Shown here one piece after another: positions 1-7,153 of a DNA stretch of 64,000 bases. The notes under the pieces are model-generated. The model ran no database searches. It was not told the DNA's origin and was given only the letters and a program-made list of their open reading frames with translations. A program made the position numbers and the translations under genes. How positions within the stretch are numbered: position 1 is the stretch's first letter; each line of letters begins with the position of its first letter. Source of the stretch: Aliiroseovarius subalbicans (GTDB lineage: Bacteria > Pseudomonadota > Alphaproteobacteria > Rhodobacterales > Rhodobacteraceae); contig NZ_JALBYQ010000001.1 of the NCBI RefSeq assembly GCF_022678625.1, forward strand, positions 868,001 through 932,000, written 5' to 3'.

Positions 1-250
1 GCCGCACACGTTCCGACCGCGCATCCGCCACCAGGTAGGTGCCGAAATCCTCCAGCAGATCCTCGCAGGTTCGGTCCAGCCGGGCCGCCACGGCCAGCGT
101 CACCGCCCGCGTGACGGCATTGTCATAGCGAAACATCGGCTCGAAACTCTCGTATCCGAGATCCAGTTCCTGCATCACACTGTCCCAAAGCTCGATGCCA
201 TAGGTGTCGCGAACAAAGTTCTCCAACGACCTGTTGATCAGACCGTGCAT
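1..250 (-). CDS. Heme NO-binding (H-NOX family) protein, 3' part missing
   Basis: Only the first 83 codons are in the window; the gene continues beyond the left edge. The N-terminus MHGLINRSLENFVRDTYG, followed by a DNAVTRAVTLAVAARL stretch and LLEDFGTYLVADA, matches the opening helices of the HNOB/H-NOX heme domain, a cytoplasmic sensor of NO or O2 that normally controls a cyclase, kinase or diguanylate cyclase partner. The proximal histidine and the heme-propionate YxSxR motif would lie outside the window, so heme binding cannot be confirmed. It is transcribed away from the methyltransferase gene. Family call fairly sure; signalling output unknown. Confidence 0.75.
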   Translation of the reverse strand, partial: MHGLINRSLENFVRDTYGIELWDSVMQELDLGYESFEPMFRYDNAVTRAVTLAVAARLDRTCEDLLEDFGTYLVADARSERVR

Positions 251-340
251 ATCTCTCACCCTCAGTCACTCACAGCCTGAACCCTAGGGAACAGGTGTTA
301 AGAAACGGTGTGGGCCTCTCCGTTCGGATAGGTGCAAGGG

Positions 341-1894
341 TCAGAAATCCGTGGGCGCGCCGCCTTCTTCTTTTCGTTTTGCAACAAATGCCGCCAATTC
401 CTCGCGGATCGCCGGGTCCATCGGTGGGGCTTCGAACTCCTCCAGGATGGCCTTGAATTTCTGATGCGCCCGTTCCGGGGTCCAGACGCTGCCGTTCGCC
501 TCCCAGCCTTCGTAATTGGTCCAGTCGGACAGGAACGGCTGGTAAAACGCGGTGGTATAGCGGTCCTGGGTGTGCTGGATGCCGAAAAAGTGCCCGTCAT
601 TGCCTACATCCCGGATTGCCTCCAGCGCGATGTCGTCGGGGCTGGTGGCCCAGGTGACCGGCTCCAGGTAGCGCTGGATCTGCTGGATCACCTCGCAATC
701 CATGATGAATTTCTCGGGGCTCGCGATCAGGCCGCCTTCCAGCCAACCCGCCGCGTGATAGACCATGTTGGTGCCCGATTGCACCGCGGCCCACAGGCTG
801 TTCGAGGTTTCCCACATCGCCTGCCCGTCCGGCACATTGGCCGCACAGACGCCCGAAGACCGCAGCGGAAGGTCATAAAACCGCGCCATCTGCCCCGTCA
901 TCTGCGTCGCGCGCATGTATTCCGGCGTGCCGAACGCAGGGGCACCGGTTTTCATGTCAACGTTCGAGGTAAAGGTGCCGATCGCACAAGGCACCCCGGG
1001 ATTCACGTATTGCGCCAGCGCAATCGCGCACAGGCCCTCGGCCAGCGACTGCGCCACCGCGCCTGCCATCGTTACCGGCGCCATCGCGCCCGCAAGCGTG
1101 AAGGGCGTCACCACCAGCGCCTGTCCGCGCCGCGCCAGCCGCAGCCAGCCGTCCATCATCGGGAAATCGTGCTTGAGCGGGCTGGTCGAGTTGATGTTGG
1201 TATACATCTTCGGGCTGGCGTCGAACTCCGCGTGGCTGTGCCCGCCGGCGATACGCACCATCTCCATCACGTCCTCGACACGTTCTCGCCCCAAGGAATA
1301 GGCATGGGCGACCTTGTCGGTCAGGGTCAGCTTGTCGAAAAGCACGTCCAGATGGCGCACGCTTGCGTGAATATCCACAGGCTCGACCGGATAGCCGCCG
1401 ACGAAATGGATGCAGTTGAAATACTGGCTGAGTTTCAAGAGGTTGGCGCATTGTTCACGGGTGCCGGGCACTTTTGATCCGAGCTCCAGATCCCAGTAAT
1501 TTGGCGGCGAACTGACGTTGCCGAACAGGATATGACCGCCGCCGATGGTGATCTTGCGCTCCGGGTTGCGCGGGGTGATGTCGAACTGGCTGGGGGCCTT
1601 GGCGACCATTTCCATCACCCAGTCGCGGCCCATGCGCACGTTGTCGCCGTCGATGATACAGCCTGCGTCCTTCAGGATCGCCAGCGCCTCGGGGTTCAGA
1701 AACTCGATGCCGATCTCTTCCAGGATGCGCATCGCGCCGTCGTGGATCGCCAGCACGCCCTCCTCGCTCAAGGGCTCGGTCGGCTTGTCGTGGTTGACCG
1801 GCAAGCGCCAGGGCATCTGCTGGATCGCGCCAGTCGGGCGGGCATGGCCTGCACGGCCTCCGGCGCGGCGGCGTTTCGGTCTGTCTGCGCACAT
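341..1894 (-). CDS. MttB-family (trimethylamine/glycine-betaine type) corrinoid methyltransferase, non-pyrrolysine
   Basis: A 517-residue member of the trimethylamine:corrinoid methyltransferase family (COG5598). These proteins move a methyl group from a quaternary or tertiary amine to the cobalt of a small corrinoid protein. It has full family length and the AGWLEGGL, GNDGHFFG and helix-rich C-terminal segments typical of the TIM-barrel. No in-frame amber codon is present, so it belongs with the non-pyrrolysine homologues (MtgB-like) and not with true MttB. The start has a strong GGAGG ribosome site. The HAD gene lies 89 bp upstream on the same strand and may be co-transcribed. No corrinoid protein or reductive activator gene is adjacent, so the substrate is unknown. 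Confidence 0.88.
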   Translation of the reverse strand: MCADRPKRRRAGGRAGHARPTGAIQQMPWRLPVNHDKPTEPLSEEGVLAIHDGAMRILEEIGIEFLNPEALAILKDAGCIIDGDNVRMGRDWVMEMVAKAPSQFDITPRNPERKITIGGGHILFGNVSSPPNYWDLELGSKVPGTREQCANLLKLSQYFNCIHFVGGYPVEPVDIHASVRHLDVLFDKLTLTDKVAHAYSLGRERVEDVMEMVRIAGGHSHAEFDASPKMYTNINSTSPLKHDFPMMDGWLRLARRGQALVVTPFTLAGAMAPVTMAGAVAQSLAEGLCAIALAQYVNPGVPCAIGTFTSNVDMKTGAPAFGTPEYMRATQMTGQMARFYDLPLRSSGVCAANVPDGQAMWETSNSLWAAVQSGTNMVYHAAGWLEGGLIASPEKFIMDCEVIQQIQRYLEPVTWATSPDDIALEAIRDVGNDGHFFGIQHTQDRYTTAFYQPFLSDWTNYEGWEANGSVWTPERAHQKFKAILEEFEAPPMDPAIREELAAFVAKRKEEGGAPTDF

Positions 1895-1983
1895 GGGTGG
1901 GCCTCCTGCTGGTTGCCCTCAGGATCAGCCCCGACCGCGCCCCGCGCCAATGTATTTGCGACCGAATGCGTCGTTTTTGGCGT

Positions 1984-2670
1984 TCAGCCCGCCAACCAAC
2001 CGGGCAAATGGCCGATATCAGGCAGGACCACGTCGGCGAATGGGGTCAAAACCTCGGCCGGGGCCAGGCCGGTCAGCACGCCGACCACCTGCATCCCCGC
2101 CGCACGACCTGCGTGCAGGTCGTGCAGGCTGTCGCCCACCATAACCACGCGCGAAGGGTCCAATGCCAGGGCATCCACAAAGCCCAGGCACATGCCAGGC
2201 CCCGGCTTGGCCCCGTGGCCGCTGTCATAGCCCGCGATGAAGTCGAACCTGTCGGTCACCCCCGCCGCCGCCAGATGTGCCCGTGCGGGCGCCTCGGCGT
2301 CGTTGGTGGCCACGCCCAGCTTCAGCCCCAGCGCGCGCAGACCGTCCAGAAACGGGGCCAGCGCCACCGCCTCGGCCTGGGGCGCGTTCGCGGCCTCGTC
2401 ATTGATGAGGGTTTCAAGCGCGACCGGGTCGAGGTCGACATGCGGCGTCAGCGCCTCGACCACTTCGCCCGGCGTGCCCGCGATGACGATTGAGCCCGGA
2501 TCGAACGCATTCGCCGCATAATCATAGCCGATTGCGGCCCCGATTGCCGTGGCGCGCGCGACGTCCCGGTCACACAGCCGGTCCAAAAACGCCCGCGCCC
2601 AGGCCTCCCAGGTGGCACCGAACTGAAACAGCGTGCCGTCCTTGTCGAAAAGTATCCCGTCTGCGCGCAT
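1984..2670 (-). CDS. HAD-superfamily hydrolase, phosphoglycolate-phosphatase-like
   Basis: A 228-residue haloacid-dehalogenase fold phosphatase. Motif I is FDKDGT near residue 9 (nucleophile and acid/base aspartates), motif II is the GVATND segment, motif III the lysine of GAKPGPGM, and motif IV GDSLHD. The helical cap between motifs I and II places it with Gph-type phosphatases acting on small phosphate esters; the substrate cannot be told from sequence. It is divergent from the marR-dehalogenase pair, with 87 bp between starts, and sits upstream of the methyltransferase gene on the same strand. Despite the family name it is not a carbon-halogen hydrolase candidate, because the DxDGT motif marks phosphatases. 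Confidence 0.85.
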   Translation of the reverse strand: MRADGILFDKDGTLFQFGATWEAWARAFLDRLCDRDVARATAIGAAIGYDYAANAFDPGSIVIAGTPGEVVEALTPHVDLDPVALETLINDEAANAPQAEAVALAPFLDGLRALGLKLGVATNDAEAPARAHLAAAGVTDRFDFIAGYDSGHGAKPGPGMCLGFVDALALDPSRVVMVGDSLHDLHAGRAAGMQVVGVLTGLAPAEVLTPFADVVLPDIGHLPGWLAG

Positions 2671-2742
2671 CCTGGCCCCTCCTGTCTGTGTCCGGCCCAG
2701 CCATAGCGCAAAATGGGCTGGTTGACAGGGGCGGAAATTTGA

Positions 2743-2755
2743 TTGACATTGTCAA
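2743..2755. promoter_or_regulatory. Perfect 13-bp palindrome, candidate MarR operator
   Basis: TTGACA and its reverse complement TGTCAA are separated by one T and end two bases before the marR ATG at 2758. A second TTGACA-like half (gttgacag) lies at 2721-2728. MarR proteins bind short palindromes in their own promoters, so autoregulation, possibly also of the divergent HAD gene, is inferred. TTGACA could alternatively be a promoter -35 box for a transcript starting inside marR. Confidence 0.4.
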
Positions 2756-2757
2756 CC

Positions 2758-3213
2758 ATGTCACCCCGCCCACCCTATCGCCTGCATGATGCCATCGGCT
2801 ACCAGCTGACGGTCACTGCGCGGATGCAGGAACGCCGGTTCGAGGCGCAGCTGAAAACGCTCGACCTGACACGGATCACCTGGTGCGTGCTTCTGGCGGC
2901 CCAGGACGAAGGCCTGTGCCACCCGTCCGACATCGCCGCCTTCATCGGCATCGACCGCACCGCCACGTCGCGCGCTTTGCGCCAAATGGAGGGCGCCGGA
3001 CTGATCACGCGGGGGCTTGGTGACAACGACCGGCGCACCACCCGTGTCACCCTGACCGATCTGGGCCGCGCCCGACTGGACCAGGCCGTACCAATGGCGC
3101 TGGCCAGTCGCAATGCCACTGAAACTCAGCTGACCCCACAGGAATTGGCAGACCTACGCCGCCTGCTGACCAAACTGCGCGCGGGCGACGACGCCCCGTT
3201 GACCAAGCTTTGA
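2758..3213 (+). CDS. MarR-family transcriptional regulator
   Basis: A 151-residue winged-helix regulator. The HTH is around residues 52-90 (HPSDIAAFIGIDRTATSRAL) and is followed by the wing DNDRRTTRVTLTDLGRA, with flanking helices for dimerisation. The ATG at 2758 is preferred over an in-frame TTG at 2743 that lies inside the palindrome. It is followed after 13 bp by the dehalogenase gene, so the two are almost certainly one transcript. MarR regulators usually sense small phenolic or aromatic ligands; control of the dehalogenase by its halogenated substrate is the obvious inference but is not shown by the sequence. Confidence 0.88.
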   Translation: MSPRPPYRLHDAIGYQLTVTARMQERRFEAQLKTLDLTRITWCVLLAAQDEGLCHPSDIAAFIGIDRTATSRALRQMEGAGLITRGLGDNDRRTTRVTLTDLGRARLDQAVPMALASRNATETQLTPQELADLRRLLTKLRAGDDAPLTKL

Positions 3214-3226
3214 AAAGGCTCTGACG

Positions 3227-6200
3227 ATGACCAAGCTCTTCTCCTACCGCAATCGCGCGCCGCATCTGGGCCCCTACCCGCTTGAGGCTTTGCCGCGTGT
3301 GGATCACCCGACCGGGTTGGAACAGCTGGCGCCGATGCCCAGCCTCGATTTTCACCGCGCGGATGAGCCCCTGTCGATCGTGAACGCGATGCAGGAGTAT
3401 CAGGCGATGCTGGACGCCACCCGCGAAGGCTTGGTGAAACGTGAACGGGGCGTGATCCCGTCCGACCCGATGGAGCGCGCCAATCATCTGAAATCATTCG
3501 GTTATTATTGTGACGCGGCACAGGTTGGCATTTGCGAAATCCCGACCTCGGCGTGGTTGGAAACCCCCATGAAAAACCCCGACGTGGACCGGTTGGCGCA
3601 AAAGATCGAAACGATGCAGGTCAAGACCTATGCCGCCGGGGTCGACATGATCATGGCGGGGCTGCGCGAAAGCCTGCGCAAGCCGCCCGAAGATTGCCGC
3701 CACCACACGCACGCCCTGGTGTTCCTCTATGACTTCCCCCGCGATCCGGGCGCAGATGAGGTTGGCGCCGAGTGGATTGGCGACGCGCAGCAGCACCGCG
3801 CCTGCCTGCGCGGCATGGAGACCTCGGTCACCCTGGCCAATTACATCCGCTCGCTGGGCTGGGACGCGCGCGCACATTCCGCCGTCGCCTCGGACATCCA
3901 CCTGGATCAGATGGCAGTGGCCGCGGGTCTGGCCATTATCGACGGCGACGCCGCCGTGAACCCGTTCCACGGTCGCCGCTTTGGCCTGTCCGTCGTCACC
4001 ACCACACTGGAGCTTTCACCGGACAAGCCCCTGGCCCAAAACGCAAAACCGCCCGCGTCCTGGCGCAACAGCTTGGGACGTCATGCGCGGACCATGCGCA
4101 ACGCGGACCCGTTCGACAAACGACGCTTCACCGACGGTCCGCACCCGTTTGAACGCCTGAAACGGGTCGCGGACACCACGACCTATATCGACAAGCCCAA
4201 CGTCGCCCGCGTGCCCAAACGCGCCAACATGTTCGCGCGGTCCTTGTTCGGCGATCTTGGCAAACAGGCGCAGGAGGGGTCGAAGAACGGCAATTACGTG
4301 CGCAAATCCGCCGCCGCCTTCGCCTTCCGACCCTCGCTGGGCGCCTTCATCCTGTTGCAGGACGGGGATGCGGCAAAGGTGCATCCCTCCACGCATGATC
4401 CAGCGCGCAATGCCGCCAACATCAAGGCTGCGCTGTATTTCCTGGGCGTCGATGCGGTGGGCCTGTCGGCCTGCCCGGACTGGGCCTATTATTCCCACGA
4501 CGCGATCGGCGACCCGATCACGCCTTACCACAAGAACGCGATTTCGATGATCGTCGATCAGGGCCATGAAACGATGGAGGGTGCCTCGGGCGACGACTGG
4601 ATCGCCTGCGCCCAATCGATGCGCGCCTATCTGCGGTTTTCGCTGCTGGGCGGTGTGCTGGCGCAACATCTGCGCGGGCTGGGCTATACCGCGCGGGTGC
4701 ATTCGGTGATGGATGACGAGGTGCTTCATCCACCGCTTCTGCTGTTGTCCGGGTTGGGCGAGGTCAGCCGGATCGGCGAGGTGATCCTCAACCCCTACCT
4801 TGGCCCACGCCTGAAATCCGGTGTTGTCACCACCAACATGGAAATGACCCACGACAGGCCGATAGACTTTGGCCTGCAGGCATTTTGTGAGGCGTGCAAC
4901 AAATGCGCGCGCGAATGCCCCTCGGGCGCCATCACCGCCGGGCCGAAGCTCATGTTCAACGGCTACGAGACCTGGAAATCCGACAGCCAGAAATGCACCA
5001 CCTACCGCGTCAGTCAAAAGAACGGCGCGATGTGCGGGCGCTGCATGAAAACCTGCCCGTGGAATCTGGAAGGCCTGTTTGCCGAGGCGCCGTTTCGCTG
5101 GGCCGCGATGAAGGCACCGGCGCTGGCCAAGCCATTGGCAAAACTGGATGATATGCTGGGCAACGGTGGCATCAACCCGGTGAAGACCTGGTGGTGGGAT
5201 CTGGAGATGGTGGACGACGGGCCCTATGCGCCCCCGGACCATCCGGTGAACCGGCGCGGGCTGTCGAAAGACCTGGATTTGCGGTTCGAGGACCAGACGC
5301 TTGCCGTCTATCCCGCCCCCTTGGCCCCGCCGCCCTACAACTGGCCGTTTCCGGCGGATCGCGAGGCCGGGATCGCGGCCTATGAGGCGATGATCGACGC
5401 GGAGGAGCACAAGCGCCGCCGCGCCGCCGGGCAGCCGCCTGAACACGTCTACACCGCCGACCAGGGCGACGCGCCGGTGATCCAGACGGTGATTTCCAAG
5501 GTCGAGCGGATGACGCCAGATGTGACCAAATACACCTTCGCCCGCCCCGATGGCACCCCCCTGCCCGAAGCGACCGCAGGCGCGCATATCGACGTGGTCG
5601 TGGCGCCCGAGTTTTTCCGGCAGTATTCCCTGTGCGGCGATCCAGCGGACCGGTCCAGCTATCAGATCGCGGTGCTGCGCGAGGACGCGGGGCGTGGTGG
5701 CTCAAAACTGATGCACCGGATATTTGAAGAGGGCCGGCGCGTGTTTGTCTCCCACCCGATCAACCACTTTCCCTTGGCGGAAGAGGCCGCAGTCACCATG
5801 CTGATGGGCGGCGGCATCGGTGTGACGCCGATGATCGCGATGGCACACCGGCTCCACGCACTGGGGCGCGATTTCGCGCTCCACTATTCCTGCTCGTCCC
5901 GCGCGGCGGCGGGGTTTCTGGACGACCTGGCAGCGGTGCCCTGGGCGGACAAGGTGCACCTGCATGTCTCGGACGAAGGCAGCCGCGCCGACCTCGCTGG
6001 GCTGTTGGCCTATGAGACCGGGCGGCATGTCTATACCTGCGGGCCTGAGGTCTACATGGCGGCTGTCATGGACGCAGCCGAGGCGGGCGGATACCCCGAA
6101 GAGGCGCGGCATCTGGAGTATTTCAGCGTGCCGGAACAGCCCGAGTATGAAAACCACGATTTCACCCTGCGGCTGGCCAAATCCGGACGCGAGGTGAAGG

Positions 6201-6421
6201 TGAAGGCGGGCGAAGCACCCACCGACGCGCTGCTGGCAGCGGGCGTGCATGTGGACGTGAAATGTTCGGATGGGCTGTGTGGCGTGTGCAAATGCGGTGT
6301 GCTGTCCGGCGCGGTCGAACACCGGGATTTCGTGCTGTCGAAAAAGGACCGGGAACACCACATGATCCTGTGCCAAAGCCGCGCGGCTGACCCGGACGGG
6401 GTGGTGGAGATCGATCTGTAA
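3227..6421 (+). CDS. Self-sufficient reductive dehalogenase (RdhA) fused to flavin/NAD(P) reductase and 2Fe-2S ferredoxin
   Basis: A 1064-residue fusion. Residues about 1-690 form a catabolic, cytoplasmic cobalamin-dependent reductive dehalogenase of the NpRdhA/BhbA kind. There is no Tat signal peptide and no membrane-anchor rdhB beside it. Two 4Fe-4S motifs are visible: CxxCxxCxxxCP from Cys554, and Cys590, Cys603, Cys606, Cys610. Residues about 745-975 are an FNR-type reductase: RQYSL at 798 for flavin, GGGIGVTPM from 861 for NAD(P), then YTCGPEVYM. The last 85 residues are a plant-type 2Fe-2S ferredoxin (Cys1013, 1018, 1021, 1049). The chain can therefore carry electrons from NAD(P)H to the corrinoid and remove a halide from, probably, a halogenated aromatic. 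The MarR gene ends 13 bp upstream. Confidence 0.93.
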   Translation: MTKLFSYRNRAPHLGPYPLEALPRVDHPTGLEQLAPMPSLDFHRADEPLSIVNAMQEYQAMLDATREGLVKRERGVIPSDPMERANHLKSFGYYCDAAQVGICEIPTSAWLETPMKNPDVDRLAQKIETMQVKTYAAGVDMIMAGLRESLRKPPEDCRHHTHALVFLYDFPRDPGADEVGAEWIGDAQQHRACLRGMETSVTLANYIRSLGWDARAHSAVASDIHLDQMAVAAGLAIIDGDAAVNPFHGRRFGLSVVTTTLELSPDKPLAQNAKPPASWRNSLGRHARTMRNADPFDKRRFTDGPHPFERLKRVADTTTYIDKPNVARVPKRANMFARSLFGDLGKQAQEGSKNGNYVRKSAAAFAFRPSLGAFILLQDGDAAKVHPSTHDPARNAANIKAALYFLGVDAVGLSACPDWAYYSHDAIGDPITPYHKNAISMIVDQGHETMEGASGDDWIACAQSMRAYLRFSLLGGVLAQHLRGLGYTARVHSVMDDEVLHPPLLLLSGLGEVSRIGEVILNPYLGPRLKSGVVTTNMEMTHDRPIDFGLQAFCEACNKCARECPSGAITAGPKLMFNGYETWKSDSQKCTTYRVSQKNGAMCGRCMKTCPWNLEGLFAEAPFRWAAMKAPALAKPLAKLDDMLGNGGINPVKTWWWDLEMVDDGPYAPPDHPVNRRGLSKDLDLRFEDQTLAVYPAPLAPPPYNWPFPADREAGIAAYEAMIDAEEHKRRRAAGQPPEHVYTADQGDAPVIQTVISKVERMTPDVTKYTFARPDGTPLPEATAGAHIDVVVAPEFFRQYSLCGDPADRSSYQIAVLREDAGRGGSKLMHRIFEEGRRVFVSHPINHFPLAEEAAVTMLMGGGIGVTPMIAMAHRLHALGRDFALHYSCSSRAAAGFLDDLAAVPWADKVHLHVSDEGSRADLAGLLAYETGRHVYTCGPEVYMAAVMDAAEAGGYPEEARHLEYFSVPEQPEYENHDFTLRLAKSGREVKVKAGEAPTDALLAAGVHVDVKCSDGLCGVCKCGVLSGAVEHRDFVLSKKDREHHMILCQSRAADPDGVVEIDL

Positions 6422-6755
6422 GACCCCGCCGTTAACCCGCCTTACCCGGTTCTACACCCAACTGGCATGTTCTCGCGCAGGGGTTTTTCCAGGCAGTTCA
6501 TCATGCAAACCGACAGGAAACCTGACTTTATTCACAGCGACTTTGGTAACGGGTTTCGGGCTTGTGATCACAAGCCCGCCGCAGTTGTCCTGAGGAAGAA
6601 TCGTTACGTTTCCTTTGTGCGCACGCAGAGCCCCTATTGCATCCCGTCGAAACGCGGACCGGGTGGCCTTGGACTTGCACACCTCACATTGCTGGATGCT
6701 GTGTCCATCCCATGCCCTCATTTATGTGCCAAATCAATAGATTGCAGTCGTAACT
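6422..6755. other. 334-bp intergenic region with no supported gene
   Basis: This lies between the dehalogenase and DUF3572 stop codons, so two converging transcripts end here. Two overlapping antiparallel short ORFs are open but have no family resemblance and no clear ribosome sites. The only notable structure is a perfect 22-bp palindrome at 6557-6578. Base composition is less GC-rich than in the flanking genes. Confidence 0.5.
6557..6578. repeat. Perfect 22-bp palindrome
   Basis: CGGGCTTGTGA is followed directly by its reverse complement TCACAAGCCCG, centred on TGATCA. There is no T-run on either side, so it is not a standard intrinsic terminator. It could be a dimeric regulator site or a convergent-transcript stop. 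Confidence 0.6.
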
Positions 6756-7034
6756 TCAAGTCCAGTTTACCTGCGCCCCACCCGGCAAAGCCTGGCGCGC
6801 GCGCATGGGGTCTCCATAGGCCAGTTCGACCTGGTCGCAGAACGCCATGACCCAGGCGTCATCCATGGTCAGGAAGTCCAGCACCGAGGCCAGGAACACG
6901 GGGTCTGCTGCCCGCGTCCGCAGATCCTCCTGCGCCACTCCAGTGGCCCCCATGAACACGGGCATCAATTCCTCGTTCCCGATCAGCCATCCCAACGCCT
7001 GCAGCGCGACGGTCTCGGCAATTTCCTGCTTCAT
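6756..7034 (-). CDS. DUF3572 family protein
   Basis: A 92-residue alphaproteobacterial protein of unknown function. ALGWLIGNEELMPVFMGATG and FLASVLDFLTMDDAWVMAFC match the conserved blocks of DUF3572. The ATG at 7034 has AAGGGAA nine bases upstream; the in-frame GTG at 7052 lies upstream of that site and is less likely. It is divergent from the diguanylate cyclase gene, an arrangement I recall for DUF3572 and pleD in this order. No catalytic motif is evident, and the protein is predicted soluble. Confidence 0.82.
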   Translation of the reverse strand: MKQEIAETVALQALGWLIGNEELMPVFMGATGVAQEDLRTRAADPVFLASVLDFLTMDDAWVMAFCDQVELAYGDPMRARQALPGGAQVNWT

Positions 7035-7153
7035 GGTCCGTTCCCTTAACACTTGGAAACCTTTTCTTAACTAATGTGAGCGAGAAATTACCAGACGGAA
7101 CGCAAACCCAGTTGCTCGCTGCAGCACAATTGTCGAAAGGGCACGCAGGTCAT

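Noticed and set aside
332-1477. A 381-codon open frame on the plus strand across the methyltransferase gene
   Set aside because: Arg/His-rich antisense shadow with no family resemblance; the minus-strand gene is a clear MttB homologue with a strong ribosome site.
1984-2670. HAD protein as a hydrolytic dehalogenase partner of the reductive dehalogenase
   Set aside because: The DKDGT motif belongs to phosphatases; true 2-haloacid dehalogenases do not carry the second Asp of DxD. The family name is misleading here.
3227-6421. Alternative call of the dehalogenase as epoxyqueuosine reductase (QueG)
   Set aside because: QueG is about 350 residues, with similar 4Fe-4S motifs. This protein is three times longer, is fused to a reductase and ferredoxin, and keeps the Tyr/Lys/Arg set of NpRdhA.
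6452-6850. Two overlapping antiparallel short ORFs between the dehalogenase and DUF3572
   Set aside because: No recognisable domain, no good ribosome site, and one of them runs into the DUF3572 coding region in antisense.
7046-7071. Possible CtrA-binding site (two TTAAC half-sites) between DUF3572 and pleD
   Set aside because: The spacing between halves is 16 bases, not the seven of the CtrA consensus TTAA-N7-TTAA.
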